Shown one piece after another: positions 8,007-17,064 of a DNA stretch of 64,000 nucleotides. The notes below the pieces were generated by a model. That model was given only the letters and a program-made list of their open reading frames with translations. It was not told where the DNA came from and did no database searches. This DNA comes from Steroidobacteraceae bacterium (GTDB lineage Bacteria; Pseudomonadota; Gammaproteobacteria; Steroidobacterales; Steroidobacteraceae). The stretch is taken from positions 1 to 64,000 of the forward strand of contig JALORP010000015.1 in NCBI GenBank assembly GCA_025458865.1, in the 5' to 3' direction. The number at the start of each line of letters is the position of its first letter. Position 1 is the stretch's first letter. The position numbers and the translations under genes were made by a program.

Positions 8007-8489
8007 ATGACGATCAAGGCTGGCGACAAGGTTCCCTCCGCGACCCTCAAGGTCATGACCGCCGACGGCCCGACCGGCGCCAGCACGGACGAACTGTTCG
8101 GCAAGGGCAAGGCCGTGCTGTTCTCGGTGCCCGGCGCGTTCACCCCCACCTGCAGTGCGCGGCACCTGCCCGGCTTCGTGGACCAGGCCGCAGCCATCAA
8201 GGCCAAGGGCGTGGACCGCATCGTCTGCATCGCGGTCAACGACGTGTTCGTGATGAACGCCTGGGGCAAGTCCGCCAGCGTGGGCGACAGCATCGTGATG
8301 GCCGCGGACGGCAACGGTGACTTCACGCGCGCGCTCGGCCTTACCCTCGATGCGACCGGCTTCGGCATGGGCCACCGCGGGCAGCGCTTCGCGATGGTGA
8401 CCGAGGACGGCGTCGTCAAGGCGCTCTATGTCGAGGCGCCGGGCGAGTTCAAGGTGTCGGCCGCCGAGTACGTCCTCGGTCAGCTTTGA
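8007..8489 (+). CDS. peroxiredoxin, Prx5-type
   Basis: A 160-residue peroxiredoxin that reduces hydroperoxides using thiols. The peroxidatic cysteine C49 lies in VPGAFTPTCSARHLPGF, the signature of the Prx5/AhpE-like hybrid group, and the conserved Arg lies in GMGHRGQRFAMV. The start at 8007 is preferred over 7986 because GAGGCAG sits six bases before it. It lies between the deacetylase operon and a reductase gene, both on the same strand, and probably has its own promoter. Cytoplasmic; no signal peptide. Confidence 0.93.
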   Translation: MTIKAGDKVPSATLKVMTADGPTGASTDELFGKGKAVLFSVPGAFTPTCSARHLPGFVDQAAAIKAKGVDRIVCIAVNDVFVMNAWGKSASVGDSIVMAADGNGDFTRALGLTLDATGFGMGHRGQRFAMVTEDGVVKALYVEAPGEFKVSAAEYVLGQL

Positions 8490-8523
8490 CCCATCCCTTG
8501 TCCACGGGCTTGCGCAGGCCCGC

Positions 8524-9537
<1,014 letters not shown>

Positions 9538-9547
9538 AGGAGCCAAC

Positions 9548-9937
9548 ATGGCCGCACCCGTCACCGCACTGTATGCCGCGCTCTCCGGGATACTGCTGCT
9601 CGTCCTGGCCGCCCTCGTGGTTCGCGCCCGATGGGCGACTCGAACCGCGCTCGGCACGGGCACTGACCCGCGCATGGAACGGGCGGTGCGCGTGCACGCC
9701 AACTTCGTCGAGTACGTGCCACTCGCCCTTCTTCTTCTGCTGCTCGCCGAACTGAATGGATTGCCCCCGATCGCCCTGCACGCCGCGGGCCTCGCGCTGG
9801 TGGTGAGCCGGGTGCTTCACGCCTGGGGCCTGTCGCGGCATTCGGCGCGGAGCTTCGGACGTTTCTGGGGAACGCTCGGCACCTGGATCACGATCGCGGC
9901 GCTTGCGTTGGCGCTGCTCGTCGCAACGCTCGCCTGA
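9548..9937 (+). CDS. MAPEG family membrane protein
   Basis: A 129-residue protein with four hydrophobic helices. The family signature [19 protein letters not shown] is present, followed by the helix pair around [17 protein letters not shown] proteins are trimeric membrane enzymes related to glutathione transferases and eicosanoid metabolism; bacterial members are mostly of unknown substrate. A strong AAGGAG site lies before the ATG. It is the last gene of the peroxiredoxin-reductase-MAPEG group. Confidence 0.9.
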   Translation: MAAPVTALYAALSGILLLVLAALVVRARWATRTALGTGTDPRMERAVRVHANFVEYVPLALLLLLLAELNGLPPIALHAAGLALVVSRVLHAWGLSRHSARSFGRFWGTLGTWITIAALALALLVATLA

Positions 9938-10032
9938 TCAGCCGTCGAGGCTTTGCCGCAGCGTGGCGGCCGGTTCCTCGGCTCCGCCGGCAGTACGCGC
10001 AGTCCGTCAAAGCCGAGTCGCGCCCAGCAGTC

Positions 10033-10074
10033 GCGATATCTGCCTCGCTTTTTCAATAGCTTGGCAGATATCGC
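10033..10074. terminator. 12-bp inverted repeat between convergent genes
   Basis: GCGATATCTGCC (10033-10044) is matched exactly by its reverse complement at 10063-10074, with an 18-base loop containing a T-run. It lies in the 153-bp gap between the converging MAPEG and etfA genes, so it may act as a bidirectional transcription end point. The classical T-tract after the stem is absent, so it could instead be a protein-binding site. Confidence 0.45.
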
Positions 10075-10090
10075 TCAGGCTGGTTCGAGC

Positions 10091-11029
10091 TCAGATGAGC
10101 CGCTCGATCTCGGGCAGCAGGGTGAACAGGTCCCCCACCAGCCCGATGTCCGCGATCTCGAAGATCGGGGCCTCCGGGTCCTTGTTGATCGCCACGATGG
10201 TGCGGGCGTCCTTTATGCCCGTCACGTGCTGGATGGCGCCCGAGATGCCGATGGCCACGTACAGTTCCGGCGCAATGATCTTGCCGGTCTGGCCCACCTG
10301 CATTTCGTTCGGGGCGTAACCCGCGTCCACCGCGGCGCGCGAGGCGCCGACGCCCGCGTTCAGCTTCGCGGCCAGGCGGTAGATGATCTCGAAGTTCTCG
10401 GCGCTGCCCAGCGCGCGTCCACCGGACACCACGCGTGGTGCGGTCTGCAGGTCCGGGCGGTCGCTCTTGGCGGCCGACACCGTCACGAAGCGCGTGTGCG
10501 ACGGCAGCGGCACGTCCACGGCGAGCTTCTCGACCGTGGCGTTGCCTCCCGCGGGCGCGGATTCATAGGAGGCGACGCGCACCGTGCACGCGATGACGCT
10601 GCCGGGCGCGACCTCGACGGTCGTGATGGCGTTGCCGGCGTAGACGGGCCGCTTGAATCGCGTTGCGGACTCGACCGCCATGACATCCGAGAGCTGCGGC
10701 ACGCCGAGCAGCGCCGCGACGCGCGGCATGAGGTCCCGGCCGAAGGTCGTCGAGGGGCCGAACACGTAGCCATGGCCGGCCGCGACCTTAACGACCTGCG
10801 GCGCGAGAACCGCCGCGAGGGGCTGGGCGTTGGCCGCATTCTCGACCAGCAGGACCTTCGCGACGCCCTTCAGGGCCGCGGCCTGCGCGGCGACGCCGGC
10901 GCCGTCGGCGGCGAAGACCGCGACCGTGACCTCGGCGTCCGGCACGCTCGCGGCGCAGGTGACGCACTTGGCGGTGGCGGGATTGAGGCTGCCGCCGGCG
11001 TGCTCCGCAATGACCAGTACCTTGTTCAT
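10091..11029 (-). CDS. etfA: electron transfer flavoprotein alpha subunit
   Basis: A 312-residue ETF alpha subunit (usual about 310). The C-terminal FAD-binding domain is well conserved: [43 protein letters not shown] and the closing [21 protein letters not shown]. It forms a heterodimer with EtfB and carries electrons from acyl-CoA and related dehydrogenases towards ETF:quinone oxidoreductase. It overlaps etfB by one base at 11029. It is the last gene of the nitrilase-like/etfB/etfA unit. No dehydrogenase partner gene is adjacent. Confidence 0.97.
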   Translation of the reverse strand: MNKVLVIAEHAGGSLNPATAKCVTCAASVPDAEVTVAVFAADGAGVAAQAAALKGVAKVLLVENAANAQPLAAVLAPQVVKVAAGHGYVFGPSTTFGRDLMPRVAALLGVPQLSDVMAVESATRFKRPVYAGNAITTVEVAPGSVIACTVRVASYESAPAGGNATVEKLAVDVPLPSHTRFVTVSAAKSDRPDLQTAPRVVSGGRALGSAENFEIIYRLAAKLNAGVGASRAAVDAGYAPNEMQVGQTGKIIAPELYVAIGISGAIQHVTGIKDARTIVAINKDPEAPIFEIADIGLVGDLFTLLPEIERLI

Positions 11030-11778
11030 CAGATCAGCCCCTTCTTCTTGAGCATGTCCACCAGTTCCGCAGCGTCCTTGACCATCACGCCCTTCTGGCG
11101 CTGCGCGGGCGGCTCCCAGCGCACGACCTGGGCGGGGCTGCCGGCATCCACGCCGAGCGACGCGAGGTCGGTGACGTCGAGCGGCTTCTTCTTCGCCTTC
11201 ATGATGTCGGGCAGTTTCACATACCGGGGCTCGTTCAGGCGCAGGTCCGCCGTGATCACGGCCGGGAGGTCGACCTCGTCGGTCTCGAGACCGGCATCCA
11301 CCTCGCGCGTCACGACCAGGGTCTCGCCCTTGAACTCGACCTTCGACGCGAAAGTGGCCTGCGGGCGGTCCCAGAGGGCCGCGAGCATGGGACCGGTCTG
11401 GGCGGCGTCGTCATCGATCGCCTGCTTGCCGACGATCACGAGTGCCGGCGATTCCTTCTGCGCGATCGCGTGGAGGGTCCGCGCGGCCACGAGCGGATCC
11501 ACCGGGCCGTCGTGCTTCACCAGGATCGCGCGGTCCGCGCCCATGGCTAGTGCGGTGCGCAGCTGCTGCTGGGCGTCGTCGGGGCCGATGCAGACCGCGA
11601 TGATCTCGGCGGCCTCGCCGCGCTCGCGCATGCGCAGCGCTTCTTCCAGGGCGATCTCGTCGAAGGGATTGATGCTCATCTTGACGCCGTCGGTCACCAC
11701 GCCCGTGCCGTCCGGCTTCACGCGGATGCGGACGTTGTAGTCGATCACGCGTTTTACACCCACCAGGATCTTTCGCAT
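11029..11778 (-). CDS. etfB: electron transfer flavoprotein beta subunit
   Basis: A 249-residue ETF beta subunit of normal length. It begins MRKILVGVKRVIDYNVRIRV, contains the recognition-loop region NPFDEIALEEALRMRE and the AMP-binding segment VGKQAIDDDAAQTGPMLA, and ends with the family's VDMLKKKGLI tail. It pairs with EtfA. It starts 28 bp after the stop of the nitrilase-like gene on the same strand, so all three are probably cotranscribed from the promoter at 12913-12941. Confidence 0.97.
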   Translation of the reverse strand: MRKILVGVKRVIDYNVRIRVKPDGTGVVTDGVKMSINPFDEIALEEALRMRERGEAAEIIAVCIGPDDAQQQLRTALAMGADRAILVKHDGPVDPLVAARTLHAIAQKESPALVIVGKQAIDDDAAQTGPMLAALWDRPQATFASKVEFKGETLVVTREVDAGLETDEVDLPAVITADLRLNEPRYVKLPDIMKAKKKPLDVTDLASLGVDAGSPAQVVRWEPPAQRQKGVMVKDAAELVDMLKKKGLI

Positions 11779-11806
11779 CGCGTTCGGCTCCTCGTATGGA
11801 AACTCT

Positions 11807-12853
11807 TCAGATCAGCCCGTCGCGGTCGAGGCGCTCGAGGACGGCGCGCTGCGTGGCGACGAAATGGCTTCGGTCGGGAGGCACGGGACTTCCGTCCGGG
11901 CCCAGCATCGTGTTCGGCGGGTACACCGACCCGGCGTAGGTTGCGGCAAAGAGTTCGAGCCGCTGGCGCGAGAGCAGGTTGCCCATGCCGCCGCGGCGGC
12001 GGTAGCGGCGCAGGGCCGCCAGGTCGATCTCGGCGCAGGCGTTGGCCGACTCGCCGGGGAACGCCTCGGCGCGCACATCGCCGAGGTAGTCCACGACCTT
12101 GGACATGCCGTCGGCGGATGCGAACGGGATGTCCACGCCGGCGATGCCGGCCGTGTTCGCGGAGACGACGTAGCAGAGGTTCTCAAGTGCCCGTGCCCGC
12201 TTCGCAATGTCCTTGGGGGTGAGGCGCGGCGACCCGACCTCGCTCGAACTGTGCAGGAAGACTTCCGCGCCTCGAAGCGCGAGCGCGCGCGCGATCTCCG
12301 GGTACAGGATCTCCTCGGAGGCGATCGCGGCGAGGCGGCCGATCTCCGTGCGGGCGACCGGGAAGACGCCGTCGAGGCCGTAGATGTCGAGGTAGCGGTC
12401 CCACACATCGTGCGGCGTGGGCGCGAACATGGAAACGAGCCGGCGGTAGCGCAGGACGACCTCGCCCGAGGGCGCGACACAGAAGCTTGCCTGGAAGTAG
12501 AGCCCCGGGAAATGGCGGTCGGTCTCGTAGGCGTTGCCCGCGAGGAACACGTCGTGGCGGACGGCGATGCCCGCCAGGGCTTCGTACTCCGGGCCGTCCA
12601 CGTCGAGGGCCGCCTTGTCGGCCCAGCCTTCCAGCGTCTCGCCGAGGGGGTAGCTCGTGAGGAGGTATTCCGGGAGGACGACCAGGCGCAGGTCGCGGCC
12701 GAGGAAAGCCTTGGATCCCGACACGCCGCGGTCGATGCGCTCGAGGTTCTCGCGCATCCTCGCCCGGGCGCTCGTCCGGTCCGGGCAGCCGTTCACCGCG
12801 TGGCAGGTGAGCTGCAGCGCCAGGGCGCGGTACGCGGTGATGTCATCGGGCAT
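11807..12853 (-). CDS. nitrilase-superfamily protein with substituted Lys and Cys
   Basis: A 348-residue protein with the carbon-nitrogen hydrolase fold. The catalytic Glu is present (E62 in VVLPEYLL). The Lys position is Arg (R138 in LRYRRLVS, where the family has YRK). The nucleophilic Cys position is Ser (S179 in IGRLAAIASEEILYPE, where active members have I-C-Y-D/E). Normal nitrilase or amidase activity is therefore doubtful; it may be a pseudoenzyme or use an altered mechanism. It is the first gene of an operon with etfB and etfA, an unusual pairing. The start follows a consensus minus-strand promoter by about 60 bases. Confidence 0.85.
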   Translation of the reverse strand: MPDDITAYRALALQLTCHAVNGCPDRTSARARMRENLERIDRGVSGSKAFLGRDLRLVVLPEYLLTSYPLGETLEGWADKAALDVDGPEYEALAGIAVRHDVFLAGNAYETDRHFPGLYFQASFCVAPSGEVVLRYRRLVSMFAPTPHDVWDRYLDIYGLDGVFPVARTEIGRLAAIASEEILYPEIARALALRGAEVFLHSSSEVGSPRLTPKDIAKRARALENLCYVVSANTAGIAGVDIPFASADGMSKVVDYLGDVRAEAFPGESANACAEIDLAALRRYRRRGGMGNLLSRQRLELFAATYAGSVYPPNTMLGPDGSPVPPDRSHFVATQRAVLERLDRDGLI

Positions 12854-12899
12854 GGGGATCTCGGGTTCGGCGCCCGTTCGGACAGGCCCGGGCGGCGGA

Positions 12900-12917
12900 A
12901 TTTTGCGCCGCGAAAAT
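12900..12917. promoter_or_regulatory. palindromic candidate operator over the nitrilase-etf promoter
   Basis: ATTTTGCGCCGCGAAAAT has matching ATTTT/AAAAT arms around a GC centre. It covers the -10 box and the predicted transcription start of the minus-strand promoter, a common place for a repressor. The adjacent IclR gene is the obvious candidate regulator, but IclR sites vary and this is inference. Confidence 0.45.
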
Positions 12918-12941
12918 AAGCAAAGCCGAGGGGGGTGTCAA
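12913..12941 (-). promoter_or_regulatory. sigma70-type promoter for nitrilase-like/etfBA operon
   Basis: Read on the minus strand, a perfect TTGACA -35 (12941-12936) is followed by a 17-base spacer and a TATTTT -10 (12918-12913). This is the closest to consensus in the window and overlaps the last codons of the IclR gene. Transcription would begin near 12906, about 53 bases before the nitrilase-like start codon. Confidence 0.65.
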
Positions 12942-13759
12942 ACGCCGGAGCCTGGCGGTGGGCTCCCTGCTGGCTGGCCCAGAAATCCAGCCCGGATCCG
13001 CTGCGCGGCGTCCCGCAGCCGGGGCAGGAGACGCTCGAGCGCCAGCTTCATCGGCACGGCACTGGCGGCGAAACGGACGCTCAGGCAGGCGAGGCCATGA
13101 TCCTCGAGGTTGACCGGCACCGCGAGGCTGACCTCGTCGGACACGCGCCGGGCCCTGAGGGTGGTCGCATAGCCCTGGACCCGGACCTCGTTCAGGATGC
13201 GCGCAAGCTCCTCCCGATTGCGGGCCAGCGCGTCCTCCTCGCGCTGGGAGCGCGCGAGGATGTCGACCAGCGCGTCGCGCTGCGCCCCGGAGCAGAAGGC
13301 GAGGTAGACCCGGCCGGCGGCGCTCGCGAGCAGCGGTACCCGCAGGCCCGCGGAATGGCGCTCCACGGCGAGCGGGCTGCGATGGTCGGTCGTCTCGCGA
13401 AGGACCATGGACTGGCCCGAGAGCGTCGCGATGGACACCGGCCAGACGATTTCGCGGCAGAGGTCGTCCAGCACAGGACGGGCCAGCTCGCTGACCCAGG
13501 CCTCGTCGTCGAACCCGTCCGAGAGGGTCCGCACCATGATGGTCAGGCGGTAGCGCTCGTCCGCCTGGTCACGGAAGACATAACCGGCCTCGCAGAGCGT
13601 CTCCAGGATGCGGTAGGCGGTGGTCCGCGGCAGGCGGATCTCGGCGGCGACCTCGGACACCGTGGCGCCGTCGCGGCGGTTAAGCACCGCCAGCGCATCG
13701 AGGCCGCGCATCAGCGCGCGAATGGGTCGGGTGGAGTCGGGCACAGCACCCCCGTCCAT
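12938..13759 (-). CDS. IclR family transcriptional regulator
   Basis: A 273-residue regulator. The N-terminal winged helix (RGLDALAVLNRRDGATVSEVAAEIRLPRTTAYRILETL) recognises DNA. The C-terminal GAF-like effector domain has the family stretch PLLASAAGRVYLAFCSGAQRDAL and ends with VNLEDHGLACLSVRF before a proline-rich tail. IclR proteins usually control aromatic or small-acid catabolism. It lies upstream of, and on the same strand as, the nitrilase-like/etf operon, whose promoter overlaps its 3' end, so it is the likely local regulator. Confidence 0.93.
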   Translation of the reverse strand: MDGGAVPDSTRPIRALMRGLDALAVLNRRDGATVSEVAAEIRLPRTTAYRILETLCEAGYVFRDQADERYRLTIMVRTLSDGFDDEAWVSELARPVLDDLCREIVWPVSIATLSGQSMVLRETTDHRSPLAVERHSAGLRVPLLASAAGRVYLAFCSGAQRDALVDILARSQREEDALARNREELARILNEVRVQGYATTLRARRVSDEVSLAVPVNLEDHGLACLSVRFAASAVPMKLALERLLPRLRDAAQRIRAGFLGQPAGSPPPGSGV

Positions 13760-13995
13760 AGCCGCCAGTCAGGCAGGCAGGCAGTGTAGGAACTCGGGGT
13801 CGTGAAGTCCATCAGGCGGTCGCTTGCCCGAGCACGCCAACCTGTTCAGCCTGGGCCTCGAGCGTTGGGGGGAGGGCGCCAGCCTGAGGACGCGGTGTTC
13901 ATGCGAGCGGTCAACGGCACGCCTGTTGCGCTGCAGGAACGAAACTTCTTGCCGGGCTAATGACGCCGCGCTACGGTCCGCGCCAGGAAGGGGAC
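13760..13995. other. gap without a recognisable gene
   Basis: With the structured stretch that follows it, this is a gene-free interval of about 360 bases between the IclR gene and the YciI gene. No open frame here resembles a known protein, and no good promoter motif was found. The IclR promoter must lie in its left part. The right side runs into the candidate structured RNA. Confidence 0.5.
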
Positions 13996-14108
13996 TGCCT
14001 CGCCGCCGAGACAAGAACAAAGCGAGGCACGAGGGGTGCACCCGCCGGGCGCGGCGACGCGCGCGGGTGCGTAAGGAACGCGGCCTCCAACGAGGCCGCG
14101 ATTTTTTT
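13996..14108 (+). ncRNA. candidate structured RNA: three stem-loops ending in a terminator
   Basis: Three consecutive hairpins lie in a gene-free stretch. The first pairs 13996-14003 with 14022-14029 (8 bp, perfect). The second pairs 14038-14045 with 14063-14070 (8 bp, perfect). The third, 14079-14100, is a 9-bp perfect stem with a four-base loop followed by seven T residues. The direction is plus-strand. No protein-coding gene on that strand leads into the terminator, so a small RNA or an orphan leader is the simplest reading. The 5' end and family are unknown. Confidence 0.5.
14079..14108 (+). terminator. rho-independent terminator
   Basis: CGCGGCCTC (14079-14087) pairs with GAGGCCGCG (14092-14100) across a CAAC loop and is followed by ATTTTTTT. 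This is the only textbook intrinsic terminator I found in the window. It ends a plus-strand transcript just before the convergent YciI gene. Confidence 0.85.
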
Positions 14109-14118
14109 GTCCGCGGTT

Positions 14119-14427
14119 TCAGCGTTTCCACGTCGCTCCGCCGACCCAGGTGCCGGCGGCCGCGCTGAACAGCCTGAACTCCACCGTCTGCCACACGCCG
14201 GCCTTGAAGTAGGGGTCCGAACCGACCAGCGCCCTCGCGTCCGCCTCGTCGATCGCCTCGAGGATATAGATGCTCATGCACGGGGCGCCGCCGGGCGTGT
14301 TGCGGACGGGGCCCGCGACGCGCAGCCTGTCCATGGCCGTGAGCACCCACTCGAGATGCGCGTCGAGGTGCGCTCGGCGGCGCTCGGCGGCGTCCGGGCC
14401 GTCGGTTCCGATCACGATGAAGAGCAT
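14119..14427 (-). CDS. YciI family protein
   Basis: A 102-residue protein with the YCII ferredoxin-like fold. It begins MLFIVIGTDGPDAAERR, has the conserved HLEWV helix with its His and ends with ADARALVGSDPYFKAGVW, the family's signature Asp-Pro-Tyr/Phe. YciI-like proteins are small dimers; some are dehydrochlorinase- or cyclase-like, but most have no assigned reaction. It is divergent from the HapK-like gene, with an 85-bp promoter region between them, suggesting a joint role. Confidence 0.9.
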   Translation of the reverse strand: MLFIVIGTDGPDAAERRRAHLDAHLEWVLTAMDRLRVAGPVRNTPGGAPCMSIYILEAIDEADARALVGSDPYFKAGVWQTVEFRLFSAAAGTWVGGATWKR

Positions 14428-14446
14428 TCGACTCTCCCGGATTGCG

Positions 14447-14476
14447 TTGACACGTCTTTCGGGGCCTCTCTAGACT
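14447..14476 (+). promoter_or_regulatory. sigma70-type promoter for HapK-like gene
   Basis: A perfect TTGACA -35 at 14447-14452, an 18-base spacer and TAGACT -10 at 14471-14476 lie in the gap between the YciI and HapK-like genes. The predicted start of transcription is near 14483, about 30 bases before the ATG at 14513. Confidence 0.65.
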
Positions 14477-14512
14477 CGGCCGCCACCGGCGACGCGCGTC
14501 GAAGGAGTCTGG

Positions 14513-14824
14513 ATGTCGACGATCGTCGTGCTATTCAACCTGAGGCCCGGGGTGAGCGTCGAGCAGTACGAGGCGTGGGCCCGGTCCACCGACTTGCCCA
14601 TCGTCAACGGCCTCGGCGCCGTGCAGCGGTTCGAGGTGTTCAGGGCGAAGGGGCTGCTGTCCGGCGCGCCGGACGTTCCCTACCGCTACATCGAACTGCT
14701 GCGCGTCACGAGCGTCGAGGCGCTCAAGGCCGACATCGCGGCCACGCCCGTGATGGCGGAGGTGGCGCGGCAGTTCCGCGAGTTCGCCGACGTGCCGCTG
14801 TTCATCGTCACCGAATCCCTCTGA
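14513..14824 (+). CDS. HapK/RedY-like small protein
   Basis: A 103-residue protein resembling the REDY-like/HapK family, a dimeric alpha+beta-barrel (ferredoxin-like) fold first noted in prodigiosin clusters. Family-like stretches are LFNLRPGVSVEQYEAWARSTDLP and YRYIELLRVTSVEALKADI. The barrel fold usually hosts small hydrophobic ligands. The catalytic role is unassigned even in better studied members. A GAAGGAGTC ribosome site lies before the ATG. It is followed 49 bp later by an MFS gene. No other prodigiosin-type gene is nearby. Confidence 0.72.
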   Translation: MSTIVVLFNLRPGVSVEQYEAWARSTDLPIVNGLGAVQRFEVFRAKGLLSGAPDVPYRYIELLRVTSVEALKADIAATPVMAEVARQFREFADVPLFIVTESL

Positions 14825-14873
14825 GGCCGGCGATCCGGCGCGCCCGGCGACGTCCCTTCACCCAGGATCACGC

Positions 14874-16118
14874 ATGCAGGCACAGACCGGTTGGCGCTTC
14901 TACGGCTGGTGGGGCATCGTGCTGCCGGCCTTCGTGGTCATCTGGATCACGAACGCCCTGACGCTGGCCGGCATCGCGGTGTTCGACCGCGCGATCCTCG
15001 ACGAGCTCGAGCTCTCGCGCGGGGCCCTCAAGTTCGGGGACACGCTGCAGCTGCTGGCCTCCGCAGCGCTCGCGCCGGTGGGCGGGTGGATCGCGGACCG
15101 CTTCGGGGTGCGGCCGGCGATGATCGCCGGCGCGCTGCTCCTGGCCGGCGGCCTGTACGCCTACTCCATGATCGACTCGCTCACCCACCTGTACCTGCTG
15201 CGCGTGGTGCTGGGCGCATCGCTCGCGGGCGCCGGTCTGGTGGTGTGCGTGACGATCGTCTCGCGGTGGTTCGTGTCCCGGCGCGGCCTCGCGCTCGGCC
15301 TGATGCTGTCCGGTACGAGCCTTGGCAATGCGCTGATCCCCCAGCTCAATACCTGGCTGATCGGGCAGCACGGCTGGCGCGAAGCGCTGCAGATCGTGTG
15401 CCTGATCCCGCTCCTGCTTCTGCCGATCGTGCTGTTCGTCATCAAGGAGTGGCCGGAGCGCGTGGGCCTCGCGCCGCTCGGCGCCGCAGCGGCGGCGGCC
15501 CCGGGAGCCGGCGGCCAGCGCGGCGTGCCCATGGCCGGCTACGACTTCGCCCCCGCGCTGCGCACCGCGAATTTCTGGCTCATCGCCACGGCCGCCTTCT
15601 GCACCTTCTACTCGATCCTGGGCCTGTCCGGAAACCTGTTCCTGCACATGCAGGATCTCGGCTACGACGCGGCCGGCGCGTCGAGGGCCTTCTTCCCGCT
15701 CTTCATCATGGGTCTCGTCGGCAAGCTCGCGGCCGGCGCCATCTCCGAGCTGCTGCCGCGCAAGCTGGTCTTCGCCCTGTGCCTCGGCTTCATGCTGGCC
15801 GGCGCGCTGATGCTCGCGACGCTCAAGCCCTCGCTCGTATGGCCTGCGCTGTGGCTTTTCGGCTTCGGCTGGGGCGGCAACTACACGATGCTGCAGGCGC
15901 TGGTGGCCGACGTCTTCGGCGCCCGCTCGCTCGGCAAGATCCTCGGCGCCATCACGGTCATCGACGCCACCGGCGGCGCGATCGGGCCGTGGATCACGGG
16001 CATGACCTACGACGCGACGAATGACTACGGCCTCGGCTTCGGCATCATGACCGCGCTGATCGCTGTCGCTTTCGTCGCAGCCATGCTGGTCCGGACTCCC
16101 GCCCGGCCCGAGCGCTGA
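14874..16118 (+). CDS. MFS transporter, monocarboxylate/oxalate-formate-like
   Basis: A 414-residue carrier with about 12 membrane helices. The N-terminal FYGWWGIVLPAFVVIWIT helix and the second-half pattern (a gap of helices, then FSILGLSGNLFLHMQDLGYDA) follow the MCT/OFA-type MFS subfamily for small carboxylates. A loop near residue 205 is Ala- and Gly-rich. It lies between the HapK-like gene and the ABC transporter, all on the plus strand. It ends only 13 bp before the ABC permease start, so the two importers may be cotranscribed. Confidence 0.88.
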   Translation: MQAQTGWRFYGWWGIVLPAFVVIWITNALTLAGIAVFDRAILDELELSRGALKFGDTLQLLASAALAPVGGWIADRFGVRPAMIAGALLLAGGLYAYSMIDSLTHLYLLRVVLGASLAGAGLVVCVTIVSRWFVSRRGLALGLMLSGTSLGNALIPQLNTWLIGQHGWREALQIVCLIPLLLLPIVLFVIKEWPERVGLAPLGAAAAAAPGAGGQRGVPMAGYDFAPALRTANFWLIATAAFCTFYSILGLSGNLFLHMQDLGYDAAGASRAFFPLFIMGLVGKLAAGAISELLPRKLVFALCLGFMLAGALMLATLKPSLVWPALWLFGFGWGGNYTMLQALVADVFGARSLGKILGAITVIDATGGAIGPWITGMTYDATNDYGLGFGIMTALIAVAFVAAMLVRTPARPER

Positions 16119-16131
16119 GACTCCACCGGGC

Positions 16132-17064
16132 GTGCTGGGTTACGTCCTCAGGCGGCTGCTCGGCGCGATCCCGACGCTCGCGGTCATCGTCGTCCTGGCG
16201 TTCCTGCTGACGCGCCTCGCGCCGGGCGGACCCTTCGACGAGGAGCAGGCGCTCCCGCCCGAGATCAAGGCGAACCTGGAGCGCGCCTATGGCCTCGACC
16301 AGCCGCTGCCCGTGCAGCTCGGCCGCTACGTCGCGGGCCTGCTGCGCGGCGACTTCGGTCCTTCCTTCAAGTTCAAGGATTTCACCGTCACGGAGCTGAT
16401 CGCGACGGGCCTGCCGGTCAGCCTGAAGCTCGGCCTCGCAGCGGTCCTGCTCGCGATGCTCGTCGGCATTCCCCTCGGCGTGCTCGCGGCCGCCCGCCAC
16501 AACTCGGCCGTGGACCACGCCGTCACCGGCTTCGCGGTGCTGGGCATCGCCGTGCCCGTGTTCGTGATCGCACCGCTACTCGCGCTCGTCTTCGGCATCC
16601 ACCTCGGCTGGCTGCCGGTGGCGGGCTGGACGCCGGGCACCGTGCGCGACATGGTGCTGCCGGTGGTGACGCTGGCGCTGCCGGTGATCGCCTACATTGC
16701 GCGCCTCACCCGCGGCAGTGTGCTCGAAGTGCTGCGCTCGCCGTTCGTGCGTGCCGCGCGCGCCCGTGGAATTCCAGGCCGGCGGGTGCTGACGCGCCAC
16801 GTGCTGCCCGCGGCGCTGGTGCCGGTCGTGAGCTACCTTGGGCCCGCCACGGCGGCGGTGCTCACAGGCTCGCTGGTCGTCGAGACGATCTTCGGCCTGC
16901 CAGGGCTCGGCCGTTACCTGGTGCAGGGCGCCCTCAACCGCGACTACACGCTCGTCATGGGCATGGTGATCGTGTTCGCGGCGCTGATGATCGTCCTCAA
17001 CCTCGTCGTGGACGTGCTGTACGCGTGGCTCGACCCGCGCATGCGGCCCGGACGCCGCCGCTGA
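16132..17064 (+). CDS. ABC transporter permease, OppB/DppB type
   Basis: A 310-residue inner-membrane permease of the peptide/nickel (PepT) ABC class. It begins with the diagnostic LGYVLRRLLGAIPTLAVIVVLAFLL and has the DPP_GAP region RLAPGGPFDEE. The EAA loop that docks the ATPase is FVRAARARGIPGRRVLTRHVLPAAL. The start codon is GTG at 16132. Its stop overlaps the start of the next permease (TGATG). With OppC it forms the channel for peptides or peptide-like compounds. No periplasmic binding protein gene is in this cluster. Confidence 0.93.
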   Translation: MLGYVLRRLLGAIPTLAVIVVLAFLLTRLAPGGPFDEEQALPPEIKANLERAYGLDQPLPVQLGRYVAGLLRGDFGPSFKFKDFTVTELIATGLPVSLKLGLAAVLLAMLVGIPLGVLAAARHNSAVDHAVTGFAVLGIAVPVFVIAPLLALVFGIHLGWLPVAGWTPGTVRDMVLPVVTLALPVIAYIARLTRGSVLEVLRSPFVRAARARGIPGRRVLTRHVLPAALVPVVSYLGPATAAVLTGSLVVETIFGLPGLGRYLVQGALNRDYTLVMGMVIVFAALMIVLNLVVDVLYAWLDPRMRPGRRR

